A DNA stretch of 23,546 nucleotides from Clostridia bacterium (lineage in GTDB: Bacteria; Bacillota_A; Clostridia; Christensenellales; Aristaeellaceae). Shown here piece after piece: positions 1 through 9,190 of this stretch; position 1 is the first letter of the stretch; each line of letters begins with the position of its first letter. Location of the stretch: assembly GCA_017530275.1 (NCBI GenBank), contig JAFXMP010000017.1:1-23546 (forward strand). Direction: 5' to 3'. The notes below the pieces were generated by a model that ran no database searches, was not told the origin of the DNA, and saw nothing but the letters and a program-made list of their open reading frames with translations. Both the position numbers and the translations under genes were made by a program.

Positions 1-2871
1 CAGATCATACAGGCGCTTCGCCAGAGAAATGATCTCCTGATAATCGTTTTCCTCCACGCTGAGCAGCACGCCGGTTTTGTGCTTGCTGTTCGCGGCGGGC
101 ACCTTGAAGCCCGCGGCGGTAAGGCCCTTGAACAGCGCTTCTGGCAGGGTCTTGCCGATGCCCAGCACCTCGCCGGTGGACTTCATTTCCGGGCCCAAGA
201 TGGAGTTCGCGTCGTTGAGCTTTTCAAAAGAGAATACCGGCACCTTCACGGCTACGTAGGGCGGCGTGCGGTACAGGCCCACGCCGTAACCCAGATCGAT
301 CAGCTTTTCACCCAGCATCACCTTGGACGCCAAATCGACCATGGGCACCTTGGTCACCTTGCTGATGTAGGGCACCGTGCGGCTGGCCCGGGGATTCACT
401 TCAATCACGTACAGTTCATTGTTGTAAATCAGGTATTGGATGTTGACGAGACCCTTTGTGCTCAGCGCCAGGGCAAGTTTTTCGGAGCAATCGCAGATTT
501 TGCGCAGGAACACGTCGTTCAGATTGTAAGGCGGATACACGGCGATGGAGTCGCCGGAGTGGATGCCCGCCCGCTCGATGTGCTCCATAATGCCGGGGAT
601 CAGCACGTCGGTGCCGTCGGAAATCACGTCCACTTCCAATTCGATGCCGGGCAGATACTGGTCGATCAGCACGGGATTGTCGATACCCCCCGCCAGGATC
701 TTTTCCATGTAGGCTACGGTGTGTTCTTTCGTGCGGGAGATGGTCATGTTCTGCCCGCCGATCACGTAGCTAGGGCGCAGCAGCACGGGATAGCCCAATT
801 CCTCCGCGGCACTGACCGCTTCCTCCAGCGTGCGCACACCCATTCCCTTGGGGCGGCGGATGCCGAAGTTTTCAAGCAAAGCGTCAAAGCGCTCCCGGTC
901 CTCGGCGATATCGATAGATTCAGCGCTCGTTCCTAAAATGCGAACGCCCTTTTCATCTAAGAATTTCGTTAATTTGATAGCCGTCTGTCCGCCGAAAGCC
1001 ACCACCACGCCGATGGGTTTTTCCACCTCGATGATTTTCATCACGTCTTCGGGGCAAAGGGGCTCGAAGTACAGCCGGTCGGCGGTGTCGTAGTCGGTTG
1101 AAACCGTCTCCGGGTTGTTGTTGATGATCACCACGTCGTAGCCCATTTCCCGCAGGGTCCACACGCAATGCACCGAGCTGTAATCGAACTCGATGCCCTG
1201 ACCGATGCGAATGGGCCCGGAACCAAGCACGATGACCACCGGCTTGCCGCTTCTCGGGAAGGGCCGGGACTGGCAGGGCTCGCCTACAGAGGAATAGAAG
1301 TAAGGCCGGTCCGTGCCGAAGACGGCGGCGCAGGTTTCCACGATCTGATAGGCGAAGGGCGTTTCCTCGATTTCCTTGGCCCCGCTGATGCGCTTGATGG
1401 CGGCGTCGGTGTAGCCTAATTTCTTACCCTCCAGCACGTTTTCAGGAGTGGCCCCCTCCTTAGAAAGCTTTTCTTCATAATCCACCAGATTTTGGAGCTT
1501 TTGCAGGAAATAGGGGTCGATCATGGTGATCTTATAGATTTCATCGATGGAGACGCCCGCTTTCAGGGCCTCGAACACGGTAAAGATCCGCCGGTCGTCC
1601 TGGGCGGCCAGGCGCTCCCGGATGGGCTGGTCGTTGAGCGGCGCGGCGTTCAGGGTGTCCAGGCCGATTTCCGCCCCGCGCACTGCCTTCATCAGCGCGT
1701 TTTCCAGGGTGGGTCCAATAGCCATGACCTCCCCCGTGGCCTTCATCTGGGTACCCAGCTTCCGGCTGGAACCGGCGAATTTGTCGAAGCTCCACTTGGG
1801 GAACTTGAGCACGATGTAATCCACCGCGGGCTCGAAGCCCTTAAGGGAAAAGCCGGTGACGGGGTGCTTGATTTCATCCAAATTGTAGCCCAAAGCCAGC
1901 CGGGTAGTGATCTTGGCGATGGGGTAGCCCGTGGCCTTGCTGGCAAGGGCGGAAGAACGGCTGACGCGAGGGTTCACTTCAATGACGGCGTATTCGCTGC
2001 CATCGGGCTTTAAGGCAAACTGACAGTTGCAGCCGCCCACGATGCCGATGGCCGCCACGATGTCCAACGCCGCCTGCCGCAGCATGGCAAATTCCCGCTC
2101 GTTCAGCGTCAGGGCAGGAGCCGCCACAATGGAATCACCGGTATGCACGCCCACGGGATCGATGTTCTCCATGGAGCAGACGCTTACAGCGCAGCCGGTA
2201 GCGTCCCGCATGGTTTCAAACTCGATTTCCTTCCAGCCGGAAATGCACTTTTCCACCAAAATCTGGGTAATGGGGGACATATCCAGGCCGGTTTTGGCGA
2301 TGACCTTCAATTCCTCCGGATTGTCGGCGATGCCCCCGCCAGTGCCGCCCAAGGTAAAGGCGGGGCGCACGATGATGGGATAGCCGATTTTTTCCGCGAT
2401 TTTCAGGGCGGTGTCCACGTCGTTGGCAATATCGGAGGGCACGCAGGGCTGGCCGATGGCCGCCATGGTTTCCCGGAACAGCTCACGGTCCTCCGCCTTG
2501 TCGATGCCGTCGATGTCCGTTCCCAGCAGCTTAACGCCGTACTTTTCCAGGACGCCGCTGCGCTTTAACTGCATGGCGATAGTCAGGCCGTTCTGGCCGC
2601 CCAGGCCGGACAGCAGGCCATCGGGGCGCTCCTTTTCGATCACCCGGGCCACCGTTTCCGCGTTCAGGGCTTCCAGATAAATTTCGTTGGCCAAATGGCT
2701 GTCGGTCATGATGGTGGCGGGGTTGGAGTTCACCAGCACGGTGTCCAGCCCTTCCTCCTTCAGCACCCGGCACGCCTGGGCCCCGGCGTAGTCAAATTCC
2801 GCCGCCTGGCCGATCACGATGGGGCCGGAGCCGATGACCATGACCTTATGAATGGATTTATCTCTGGGCAT
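1..2871 (-). CDS. carB: Carbamoyl-phosphate synthase large subunit (3'-truncated by window edge)
   Basis: CarB makes carbamoyl phosphate from bicarbonate, ATP and the ammonia supplied by CarA, feeding arginine and pyrimidine synthesis in the cytoplasm. The frame is open from ATG 2871 to base 1 (957 codons). The family is about 1,070 residues, so only the C-terminal allosteric (MGS-like) domain is mostly missing. Both halves of the internal duplication are visible: a GSGPIVIGQAAEFDYAG start and a second GSGPIRIGQGIEFDYSS repeat, with HTGDS and HSGDS in the two ATP-grasp halves, and two NPR motifs (VIEVNPRVSRSSA and VIEVNPRASRTVP). An AAGGGTG ribosome site lies about 11 nt before the ATG. The gene starts 20 nt after the nuclease-like gene and is probably co-transcribed with it. 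carA, usually immediately upstream, is absent here. Identification is certain; the intact 3' end is assumed. Confidence 0.97.
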   Translation of the reverse strand, partial: MPRDKSIHKVMVIGSGPIVIGQAAEFDYAGAQACRVLKEEGLDTVLVNSNPATIMTDSHLANEIYLEALNAETVARVIEKERPDGLLSGLGGQNGLTIAMQLKRSGVLEKYGVKLLGTDIDGIDKAEDRELFRETMAAIGQPCVPSDIANDVDTALKIAEKIGYPIIVRPAFTLGGTGGGIADNPEELKVIAKTGLDMSPITQILVEKCISGWKEIEFETMRDATGCAVSVCSMENIDPVGVHTGDSIVAAPALTLNEREFAMLRQAALDIVAAIGIVGGCNCQFALKPDGSEYAVIEVNPRVSRSSALASKATGYPIAKITTRLALGYNLDEIKHPVTGFSLKGFEPAVDYIVLKFPKWSFDKFAGSSRKLGTQMKATGEVMAIGPTLENALMKAVRGAEIGLDTLNAAPLNDQPIRERLAAQDDRRIFTVFEALKAGVSIDEIYKITMIDPYFLQKLQNLVDYEEKLSKEGATPENVLEGKKLGYTDAAIKRISGAKEIEETPFAYQIVETCAAVFGTDRPYFYSSVGEPCQSRPFPRSGKPVVIVLGSGPIRIGQGIEFDYSSVHCVWTLREMGYDVVIINNNPETVSTDYDTADRLYFEPLCPEDVMKIIEVEKPIGVVVAFGGQTAIKLTKFLDEKGVRILGTSAESIDIAEDRERFDALLENFGIRRPKGMGVRTLEEAVSAAEELGYPVLLRPSYVIGGQNMTISRTKEHTVAYMEKILAGGIDNPVLIDQYLPGIELEVDVISDGTDVLIPGIMEHIERAGIHSGDSIAVYPPYNLNDVFLRKICDCSEKLALALSTKGLVNIQYLIYNNELYVIEVNPRASRTVPYISKVTKVPMVDLASKVMLGEKLIDLGYGVGLYRTPPYVAVKVPVFSFEKLNDANSILGPEMKSTGEVLGIGKTLPEALFKGLTAAGFKVPAANSKHKTGVLLSVEENDYQEIISLAKRLYDL

Positions 2872-2891
2872 AGATTGATTTCACCCTTTCA

Positions 2892-3341
2892 TTACAGAAA
2901 GCTCTGCTTTTTCATTACTTCACGCAGCATTTCATTCGTTTTTTCGTCCAGTGGGATCAGCAGAACATGAATATCGAACTGACGAATGGTTTCAGCTAAC
3001 ATGTTGTTTCCCGTCAGCTGATCATACTCCTCCTGATCACAAACTACGATGTATTTCGTGTATTCACAATGATTTACTTTATCATGCAGCAGCATTTTCA
3101 GAATATCGCCTGCGATTTTCTTTGGCTGCCCACCTTTCAATCTGCCAGCGTGCGTATGGATTTCGCCGATGATGCGGCGCTTTTCGGAATAAAAATCTGG
3201 TTTAATATAAATGCCATTGGCCGAGTTGACCGGTACCTGCGCATTTGAAATCAAATCAGACCCTAAGCTTTTTTGTATCTCCGAAAAGATTATTTCTTCT
3301 ATCTGTCGCTGATAAGCGGATGATGAATCAACGTACTTCAT
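2892..3341 (-). CDS. Hypothetical protein with PD-(D/E)XK-like nuclease pattern
   Basis: A 149-residue soluble protein that I do not recognise as a named family. A PDFYSEKRRIIGEIHTHAG segment (Asp49, Glu60, His62) is followed by a conserved-looking GGQPKKIAGDILKM helix and then a strand (YTKYIVVCDQ). This order of Pro-Asp, about ten residues, Glu-x-His and then basic residues resembles the restriction-endonuclease-like fold, with His where Lys is usual, so catalytic activity is uncertain. I chose the ATG at 3341 because GGAAGAGG lies about 10 nt upstream; a longer reading from 3371 would add ten residues with no ribosome site. GC is strikingly low (sampled lines about 35-43%, against about 65% in part of carB), which suggests acquisition by transfer. 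It lies between argF and carB, where carA would be expected, and could be an orphan nuclease or a degraded defence gene. Confidence 0.6.
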   Translation of the reverse strand: MKYVDSSSAYQRQIEEIIFSEIQKSLGSDLISNAQVPVNSANGIYIKPDFYSEKRRIIGEIHTHAGRLKGGQPKKIAGDILKMLLHDKVNHCEYTKYIVVCDQEEYDQLTGNNMLAETIRQFDIHVLLIPLDEKTNEMLREVMKKQSFL

Positions 3342-3410
3342 CAACAACCAACCTCTTCCAGCGCATAGCATATTGTTTTGGGGGTATGCCCTACAAATAC
3401 GGTCTCTTTG

Positions 3411-3437
3411 GTACTTTCTCTGACGCAGAGAAAGTAC
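3411..3437. repeat. Perfect 11-bp inverted repeat downstream of argF
   Basis: GTACTTTCTCT and AGAGAAAGTAC flank a 5-nt loop, 17 nt past the argF stop. No U-tract follows on the minus strand, so it is not a standard intrinsic terminator. It may be an mRNA 3'-end stabiliser or part of an interspersed repeat. Confidence 0.7.
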
Positions 3438-3454
3438 ACGTCCCTCTCCCGTCC

Positions 3455-4438
3455 TTACAGGGTTGCGGCCATCACCGCTTTGATAGTGTGCATCCGGTTT
3501 TCCGCCTCGTCAAACACGATAGACTCAGAGCCTTCAAACACTTCGTCCGTTACTTCCATGGCGGTGAGGCCGAATTTCTCGTGAATCTTCTGCCCGATGC
3601 CAGTGTTCAGGTCATGGAAGGAGGGCAGGCAGTGCATGAAGCGGCACTGGGGCCCGGCCTGCCGCATCACGGCGGCGTTCACCTGGTAGGGCAGCAGATC
3701 GTGGATGCGCTCGGCCCATACCTCGTCCGGCTCGCCCATGGAAACCCACACGTCGGTATAAATCACGTCCGCGTCCCGTACCGCTTCCATGGGATCGGTG
3801 CTAAATTCCAGGGCGGCCCCGGTTTGCAGGGCGATGTTTTTGCAGGTCAAAATCAGCTGGGGATCGGGGAAATACTTTTCCGGCGCGCAGGCCACGAAAT
3901 GCAGGCCCATCTTGGCGCAGCCGATCATGAGAGAATTGCCCATGTTATAGCGGGCGTCGCCCATGTACACCAGCTTTTTGCCCTTCAATTCCCCGAAATG
4001 CTCCCGGATAGTGAGGAAATCGGCCAAAATCTGGGTGGGATGGTATTCGTTGGTGAGGCCGTTCCACACGGGCACCCCAGCATACTTTTTCAGGGCCTCC
4101 ACGATCTCCTGACCGTAGCCCCGGTACTCGATGCCGTCGTACATCCGGCCCAGCACCCGGGCGGTGTCGGCGATGCTCTCTTTTTTGCCGATCTGGCTGC
4201 CGGTGGGGTCCAAATAGGTGGAATGCATGCCCAAGTCCGCCGCCGCCACCTCGAAGGAGCAGCGGGTGCGGGTGCTGGTCTTTTCAAAAATCAGGGCCAC
4301 GTTTTTGCCCTCGTGCATCCGATGGGCAATATGGGCATGTTTCTTTTCTTTCAGCTCCGCCGCCAAATCCAGCAAATAGTTGATTTCTTCCGGGGTATAA
4401 TCCAGCAGGGTCAAAAAGCTCCGTCCCTGTAAATTCAT
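3455..4438 (-). CDS. argF: Ornithine carbamoyltransferase
   Basis: Transfers the carbamoyl group from carbamoyl phosphate to ornithine, giving citrulline (arginine pathway, cytoplasm; trimeric in the family). The 327-residue protein has the carbamoyl-phosphate motif STRTR (residues 55-59), HPTQ (133-136), the ornithine loop with SMG (WVSMGEP, about 231-237) and HCLP with the active-site Cys (269-272). These distinguish it from aspartate carbamoyltransferase. I start it at ATG 4438, which overlaps the argD stop as ATGA; the frame extends seven codons further upstream, but the overlap and the family's usual N-terminus favour the shorter form. It is the last arg gene of the operon, with an 11-bp hairpin just after its stop. 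Carbamoyl phosphate would come from the neighbouring carB product. Confidence 0.97.
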   Translation of the reverse strand: MNLQGRSFLTLLDYTPEEINYLLDLAAELKEKKHAHIAHRMHEGKNVALIFEKTSTRTRCSFEVAAADLGMHSTYLDPTGSQIGKKESIADTARVLGRMYDGIEYRGYGQEIVEALKKYAGVPVWNGLTNEYHPTQILADFLTIREHFGELKGKKLVYMGDARYNMGNSLMIGCAKMGLHFVACAPEKYFPDPQLILTCKNIALQTGAALEFSTDPMEAVRDADVIYTDVWVSMGEPDEVWAERIHDLLPYQVNAAVMRQAGPQCRFMHCLPSFHDLNTGIGQKIHEKFGLTAMEVTDEVFEGSESIVFDEAENRMHTIKAVMAATL

Positions 4439-5610
4439 GCCCTTTCCTCCTCCGCGCAAACCGCTTTGATGACCTCCGCCGCTTGTTTCAGCGTGTCCAT
4501 GGGAATGTTCAGGGCGGGCAGCAGCCGCACCTTATCCTTGGCGGTCAGGCACAGCACGCCCTTCTCCATGCACGCCGCCAGCACCTGCCCGGCGGGTTTT
4601 TTCGTTTTCAGGCCAATCATCAGGCCTAAGCCGGTCACGGCCTCAATGCCAGGCGCGTCTTTGAAAGTATCGAATAAAAATTCGCTCTTTTTGCGGACCT
4701 CCGCCAAAAACGCGTCGTCCAGCCGGGACAGCACGCTCAGCGCCCCCGCGCAGCACACGGGATTGCCGCCGAAAGTGGAACCGTGGTCGCCAAAGCCCAG
4801 CACGTGTTCTACCTTTTCCCCTAACAGCGCCGCCCCCAAAGGCAGGCCGCCGCCCAAGCCCTTGGCGGTGGAAACGATATCCGGCTGAATGCCGTAATGC
4901 ATGTAGGCGTACAGTTGGCCCGTGCGGCCGTTGCCGGTCTGCACCTCGTCCACGATGAGCAGGATATCCTGTTCCTTGCAGATGTCCGCCACAGCCTGCA
5001 CGTATTCCCTGGACAGGGGAATCACCCCACCCTCGCCCTGTATGCACTCGATCATGACGGCCGCGGTGGGCTGCTGGGCGATCAATTCCCTTAATTCCTG
5101 CACATCCTCCGCCGACGCGTGCTTGAAGCCAGGTGTCAGGGGCTGGAACAGCTCGTGATAATGCTCCTGGCCGGTGGCGGCTAAGGTAGTGATGGTGCGG
5201 CCGTGGAAGCTGTTTTTCAGGGTGATAATGGTAAAGCGGTCCGGGCCGTATTTGTCCGCGGCGTACTTCCGGGCCGTCTTAATGGCGCACTCGTTGGCCT
5301 CCGCCCCGGAATTGCAGAAGAATACCTTCTTCATGCCGGTCTTTTGGCACAGCATTTGGGCCAGCTTGGCGCAAGGCTCAGTGTAGTACAGGTTGGACAT
5401 GTGCTGCACTTTCTCCATCTGGCCGATGACCGCCTGTTTCCACTGTTCGTCCCCGATGCCAAAGGAGGTGACGGCGATGCCGCTGCCCAGGTCGATGTAT
5501 TCCTTCCCCTGGTCGTCCTTGACGATGGACCCCTGGCCAGACACGATCTGCACCGGGAAGCGCTTATAGGTGTTGGCAACGTATGCCGTGTCCATTTCCT
5601 TGATATTCAT
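4435..5610 (-). CDS. argD: Acetylornithine aminotransferase
   Basis: PLP-dependent class III aminotransferase that converts N-acetylglutamate semialdehyde to N-acetylornithine with glutamate as amino donor. Its 391 residues match the family length. Visible landmarks are NSGAEANE (100-107, cofactor phosphate), SFHGRT (134-139), DEVQTG (221-226, with the Asp that contacts the pyridine nitrogen) and STAKGLGGG, with Lys250 as the expected Schiff-base lysine. The start ATG overlaps the argB stop as ATGA, and its own stop overlaps the argF start in the same way, so translation is probably coupled along argJ-argB-argD-argF. In many bacteria this enzyme also acts on succinyl-diaminopimelate; that cannot be judged from sequence. 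Confidence 0.96.
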   Translation of the reverse strand: MNIKEMDTAYVANTYKRFPVQIVSGQGSIVKDDQGKEYIDLGSGIAVTSFGIGDEQWKQAVIGQMEKVQHMSNLYYTEPCAKLAQMLCQKTGMKKVFFCNSGAEANECAIKTARKYAADKYGPDRFTIITLKNSFHGRTITTLAATGQEHYHELFQPLTPGFKHASAEDVQELRELIAQQPTAAVMIECIQGEGGVIPLSREYVQAVADICKEQDILLIVDEVQTGNGRTGQLYAYMHYGIQPDIVSTAKGLGGGLPLGAALLGEKVEHVLGFGDHGSTFGGNPVCCAGALSVLSRLDDAFLAEVRKKSEFLFDTFKDAPGIEAVTGLGLMIGLKTKKPAGQVLAACMEKGVLCLTAKDKVRLLPALNIPMDTLKQAAEVIKAVCAEEERA

Positions 5611-6476
5611 GCTTCGTCCCTCCTCAGCCAGGTGCCCGCGCCTTCGTTGGTGAGCAATTCCATCAGAATGGAATGGGGCACCCGTCCGTCCATAATGACC
5701 GCGTTTTTCACCCCTGCGTTCAGGGCCGTCACGCAGCAGTCCACCTTGGGGATCATGCCGCCGGAAATGACGCCAGACTCCCGCAGCTCCCTGGCCTGGC
5801 TCAAAGTCATTTCCGGGATCAGGGTGGAAGGATCGTTCTTATCCCGCAGAATGCCCGCGATGTCCGTCATCAGGATCATGCGCTCCGCCGTCAGCGCCCC
5901 GGCGATGTGAGCGGCGGCGGTATCGCCGTTGATGTTATAGGCGTTGCCCTGCCGGTCGCACCCGATGGTGGAAATCACGGGGATGTAGCCGTTGTTCAGC
6001 AGGTCCATAATGGGCTTTTGGTGAATTTTCGTCACCGTGCCCACAAAGCCCAAACGCGGGTCCTTAGGCGCAGCTTCGATGAGCCGCCCATCCATGCCGC
6101 TTAGGCCGATAGCCTTGCCGCCGTGCATTTCCAGCAGGTTCACCAGGGTCTTGTTCACTTTGCCCGCCAGCACCATCTGCACGATGTCCACCGTTTCCTT
6201 ATCCGTCACCCGCAGGCCGTCGATGAACTCCGCCTGCTTGCCCAGCCGGTTCATCAAATCGGTGATTTCCGGGCCGCCGCCGTGCACCAGCACGATCTTT
6301 ACCCCGATCAGCCACAGCAGCACGATGTCCTCCATCACCTGCTGTTTCAGCTGCTCGTTCACCATGGCGTTGCCGCCGTATTTCACCACCACGATCTTGC
6401 CCGTGTAGCGCTTGATGTAGGGCAGGGCCTGGGTCAATACCTGCGCCCGCTGGGCGTTTGAAAATTCGGTGTTCAT
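5607..6476 (-). CDS. argB: Acetylglutamate kinase
   Basis: Phosphorylates N-acetylglutamate at the gamma-carboxyl, the second step of arginine synthesis (amino acid kinase fold). The 289-residue protein has KYGGNAM near the N-terminus, LVHGGGPEI (glycine-rich phosphate loop), NINGDTAA and SGGMIPKV near the C-terminus. About 25 residues precede the first core strand and read as a helix (AQVLTQALPYIKRYTGK). Family knowledge links such an N-terminal helix to the hexameric, arginine-inhibited kinases; the short, insensitive E. coli type lacks it. I therefore infer that arginine feedback acts at this step, as is usual in pathways that recycle acetyl groups through ArgJ. The start overlaps the argJ stop (ATGA). 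Confidence 0.96.
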   Translation of the reverse strand: MNTEFSNAQRAQVLTQALPYIKRYTGKIVVVKYGGNAMVNEQLKQQVMEDIVLLWLIGVKIVLVHGGGPEITDLMNRLGKQAEFIDGLRVTDKETVDIVQMVLAGKVNKTLVNLLEMHGGKAIGLSGMDGRLIEAAPKDPRLGFVGTVTKIHQKPIMDLLNNGYIPVISTIGCDRQGNAYNINGDTAAAHIAGALTAERMILMTDIAGILRDKNDPSTLIPEMTLSQARELRESGVISGGMIPKVDCCVTALNAGVKNAVIMDGRVPHSILMELLTNEGAGTWLRRDEA

Positions 6477-7720
6477 GTCCGATAATCTCCATTGATTTTT
6501 ACGTAATCGTAAGTCAGATCGCAGCCCCAGGCTGTGGCTTCCTGATCCCCCATGTTCATATTGCAGGAGAAGCGCACAGCCTTTTCGGAAAGGATTTTCA
6601 GCGCTTTCTCCTCGTCAAAGGCCTGAACGCAGCCGTCCTGATAGAAGCAGAGGGTGTCTTCTTCCCCATGGAGATACACTTCGATATTCGCGGGATCAAA
6701 GTCCGGCCCGGCGTAGCCCAAGGCGCACAGGATGCGGCCGCAGTTGGCGTCCTTGCCAAACACCATGGCTTTCACCAGGGAGGAGCCCACCACGGATTTT
6801 GCCAGGATCCGGGCGTTTTCCTTGGTGTCGGCGTTGTATACCCGCATTTCCAGCAGATGGGTGGCCCCTTCGCCGTCCTCCGCCATCTTCACCGCCAGGT
6901 CATGGCAAATAGAAAAGAGCGCTTCGCAGAAAATGTCATAGCTTTCATCCGTGTCCTGAATGGGCGCGTTGCCCGCCATGCCGTTGGCTAAAACCAGCAG
7001 GGTGTCGTTGGTGCTGGTGTCACCGTCCACGGTGATCATGTTGAAGGTGTCCGGCACCACGCTGCTCAGCGCCTTTTGCAGCAAAGCCTGATCGATGGCG
7101 CAGTCCGTGGTGATATAGCCCAGCATGGTGCACATGTTGGGATGGATCATGCCGGAGCCCTTGCTCATGCCGCCCATGTGTACGGTAACTGTGCCGTTTC
7201 CGTCCGCCGCGGGAAGGTCGAAGGCAACAGCAAATTCCTTGTTCACCGTGTCGGTGGTCATGATGGCTTTGCTGGCCGCCGTGCCCGCTTCCAGGGTATC
7301 GGAAAGATTACCCACCATGACCTTAACGCCTGCCTGAATACGGTCGATCGGCAGGTTGGGCCCAATGACGCCGGTAGAGCCCAGCAGTACGGTTTCTGCC
7401 GGAATGCCCAAGGTATCTCCCGCGAAATCGGCGGTCTTCTTGCAGATATCCAGGCCCGTCTTTCCTGTGGCCGCATTGGCGATGCCCGCGTTCACCACCA
7501 CCGCCTGGGCGGATTTGTTCTTATAGACAACATCCATATCCCACAGCACCGGCGCGGCCTTCACCTTGTTGGTGGTAAAGGTACCCGCCACGGCGCAAGG
7601 GGCGGCGCTTACCAGCATGGCCATGTCGGTACGATTTTTATACTTGATGCCCGCCGCGCAGCAGGCCACCTTGAAGCCCTTAGGCGCGGTGACGCCTCCA
7701 GGGACCTTGCAAATCTTCAT
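6473..7720 (-). CDS. argJ: Bifunctional glutamate N-acetyltransferase / ornithine acetyltransferase
   Basis: ArgJ moves the acetyl group from N-acetylornithine to glutamate and so recycles acetyl groups in arginine synthesis. The 415-residue protein begins MKICKVPGGVTAPKGF and has TTNKVKAAPV, GSTGVIG and the self-cleavage region NMCTMLGYITTD. Thr198 is the expected autoproteolytic nucleophile; the residue before it is Cys197 where Ala or Gly is common. The frame is open about 400 nt further upstream, but that stretch lies over the GNAT gene and encodes nothing ArgJ-like. I use ATG 7720 because AAAGGTG lies 7 nt before it and it fits the family start. It starts 11 nt after the GNAT stop and overlaps argB. 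Whether it is mono- or bifunctional cannot be read directly. Confidence 0.96.
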   Translation of the reverse strand: MKICKVPGGVTAPKGFKVACCAAGIKYKNRTDMAMLVSAAPCAVAGTFTTNKVKAAPVLWDMDVVYKNKSAQAVVVNAGIANAATGKTGLDICKKTADFAGDTLGIPAETVLLGSTGVIGPNLPIDRIQAGVKVMVGNLSDTLEAGTAASKAIMTTDTVNKEFAVAFDLPAADGNGTVTVHMGGMSKGSGMIHPNMCTMLGYITTDCAIDQALLQKALSSVVPDTFNMITVDGDTSTNDTLLVLANGMAGNAPIQDTDESYDIFCEALFSICHDLAVKMAEDGEGATHLLEMRVYNADTKENARILAKSVVGSSLVKAMVFGKDANCGRILCALGYAGPDFDPANIEVYLHGEEDTLCFYQDGCVQAFDEEKALKILSEKAVRFSCNMNMGDQEATAWGCDLTYDYVKINGDYRT

Positions 7721-7731
7721 GTTTTTCACCT

Positions 7732-8187
7732 TTATTCTCCTATAAAATGCGTAATGTTTTCCGCGTTCAGCACAAATTCGTAATAATTCACGTCCACCTT
7801 TTTCCAGCCGATCTGCTTCCAGAAGGCGTTTCCCGCATCGTTCTTCGTGAAGGCGATAAGCCCCACCTTGTTGATGCCCAGGGCCTTTAACTGCTGCATG
7901 CAGTATCCCACCATGCGGGTGCCGATGCCCTGCCGCCGGAAGCCCTCGGCCACGCATACGTGGTACAGGGCCCCCTGCCGCCCGTCGGAGCCGCAGAGGA
8001 TGGAGCCGATCACCCGCCCGTCCGCTTTCGCTACCACGCTGGTGGTGGGATTGCGTTGAATGAAGCGCACCACATCCTCCCGCGAATCGTCCAGGGCCCG
8101 GATGCCGAAACCCCGAATGGTCATCCACAGGGCTCGCACGGCGTCGTAGTCCGCTTCCGTCATGGGCAAAATCTGAACGTCCGCCAT
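7732..8187 (-). CDS. GNAT-family N-acetyltransferase inside the arg operon
   Basis: A 151-residue single-domain acetyltransferase. The GNAT landmarks are a beta-4 strand (ALYHVCVAEGF) leading to the acetyl-CoA loop RRQGIGTRM (Q/R-x-x-G-x-G/A form), and a C-terminal GNAFWKQIGW segment typical of the fold. The start is taken at ATG 8187, 4 nt after the argC stop; an upstream in-frame reading from 8226 would overlap argC. It lies between argC and argJ with no gap for another promoter, so it is part of the arginine operon. That context makes a small N-acetylglutamate synthase role (priming the cycle when acetyl groups are lost) an attractive inference, but an unrelated substrate is equally compatible with the sequence. 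Confidence 0.88.
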   Translation of the reverse strand: MADVQILPMTEADYDAVRALWMTIRGFGIRALDDSREDVVRFIQRNPTTSVVAKADGRVIGSILCGSDGRQGALYHVCVAEGFRRQGIGTRMVGYCMQQLKALGINKVGLIAFTKNDAGNAFWKQIGWKKVDVNYYEFVLNAENITHFIGE

Positions 8188-8191
8188 GGGC

Positions 8192-9121
8192 TTACACCGC
8201 CAGTCCGGTGGCTTCGTCCACCCCAAGCAGCAGGTTCATATTCTGGATGGCCGCGCCGGACGCGCCTTTGCCCAGATTATCGAAGCGGGCGACGAGCAGG
8301 ATGCGTTCTTCATTGCCGAAAACGGTAATTTCCATATCGTCCCGCCCGGCAAACGCACCGGCGGACAAGAATCCGTTTTCACCGGCATCCTTCACGAACC
8401 GTACCAGACCGCATCGATAATAATCAGCGTAAACTGCCTCGATATCGGCTTTTCCGCCTTTGATTTCTTCCGAGAACAGCGGTACGGTGACCTCCATGCC
8501 CGCGTAAAAGGGAGCCACGATGGGACAGAAGATGGGGGCTTTTTCCAGGCCGCACACCTTTTGCATTTCGGGCAGATGCTTGTGATTTTGGGAAAGCCCA
8601 TACTGACGGGGAGCGTCAAACAGGGTGTTTCTGCCCTCCCCTTCGTATTCGGCGATCATCTTTTTACCGCCGCCGGAATAGCCGGTGAGGGAAGTGCAGG
8701 AGAGCTTTACGTCTGTTGGCAACAACCCCGCTTCCACAAGGGGAGCAACCAAGGCGATGAAGCCGCTGGCGTGGCAGCCGGGATTGGCGATACACCTTGC
8801 GGCTTTGATCTTTTCCCGCAGGCCCCCGATTTCTGGGAAGCCATATGCCCAGTTCTTCGCTGTTCGGTGGGCCGTGGAGGTATCTATTACCGCCGTATGT
8901 TCGTTTTCGATCATTCCCGCCGCTTCCCGCGCCGCGTCATCCGGCAGGCAGAAAAACACGATATCCGCCCGGTTCATGATCTCTTTCCGGGCTGCCGGGT
9001 CCTTCCGGTACTGATCCGGCAGATGCAGCAGTTGAATATCCTGCCGCTGTTTTAATCTCTCGACGATACGCAGGCCTGTAGTGCCCGCGCTGCCGTCAAT
9101 AAACACGTTCTTCATGATCAT
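8192..9121 (-). CDS. argC: N-acetyl-gamma-glutamyl-phosphate reductase (short, type 2)
   Basis: NADPH-dependent reduction of N-acetylglutamyl phosphate to the semialdehyde, the third step of arginine synthesis. The protein is about 309 residues, with an NAD(P) loop near the N-terminus (VFIDGSAGTTGLRI) and the catalytic cysteine in IANPGCHASG (about residue 116). The short length and the FIDGSAGTTG start fit the type 2 subfamily rather than the approximately 340-residue B. subtilis/E. coli type. Two in-frame ATGs lie at 9121 and 9115; I prefer 9121 because a GGGG ribosome site ends 6 nt before it. The frame also extends to 9178, but that region is the leader after the promoter at 9191-9218. 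It is the first gene of the operon. Confidence 0.95.
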   Translation of the reverse strand: MIMKNVFIDGSAGTTGLRIVERLKQRQDIQLLHLPDQYRKDPAARKEIMNRADIVFFCLPDDAAREAAGMIENEHTAVIDTSTAHRTAKNWAYGFPEIGGLREKIKAARCIANPGCHASGFIALVAPLVEAGLLPTDVKLSCTSLTGYSGGGKKMIAEYEGEGRNTLFDAPRQYGLSQNHKHLPEMQKVCGLEKAPIFCPIVAPFYAGMEVTVPLFSEEIKGGKADIEAVYADYYRCGLVRFVKDAGENGFLSAGAFAGRDDMEITVFGNEERILLVARFDNLGKGASGAAIQNMNLLLGVDEATGLAV

Positions 9122-9190
9122 GCGTTTCCCCGTTCCGCCCCCCAGGGCATTCTTTCGCATGCGCTGCATAATTCGCATGCTTATTCATTT

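Noticed and set aside
3245..4432. 395-codon plus-strand frame antisense to argF
   Set aside because: argF on the minus strand has all catalytic motifs. The plus frame is His/Gly/Val-rich, which is the signature of an antisense shadow.
7721..8128. A 551-codon frame that would extend argJ about 400 nt upstream
   Set aside because: The extra part lies over the GNAT gene in another frame, has no ArgJ-like sequence, and ATG 7720 has a good ribosome site.
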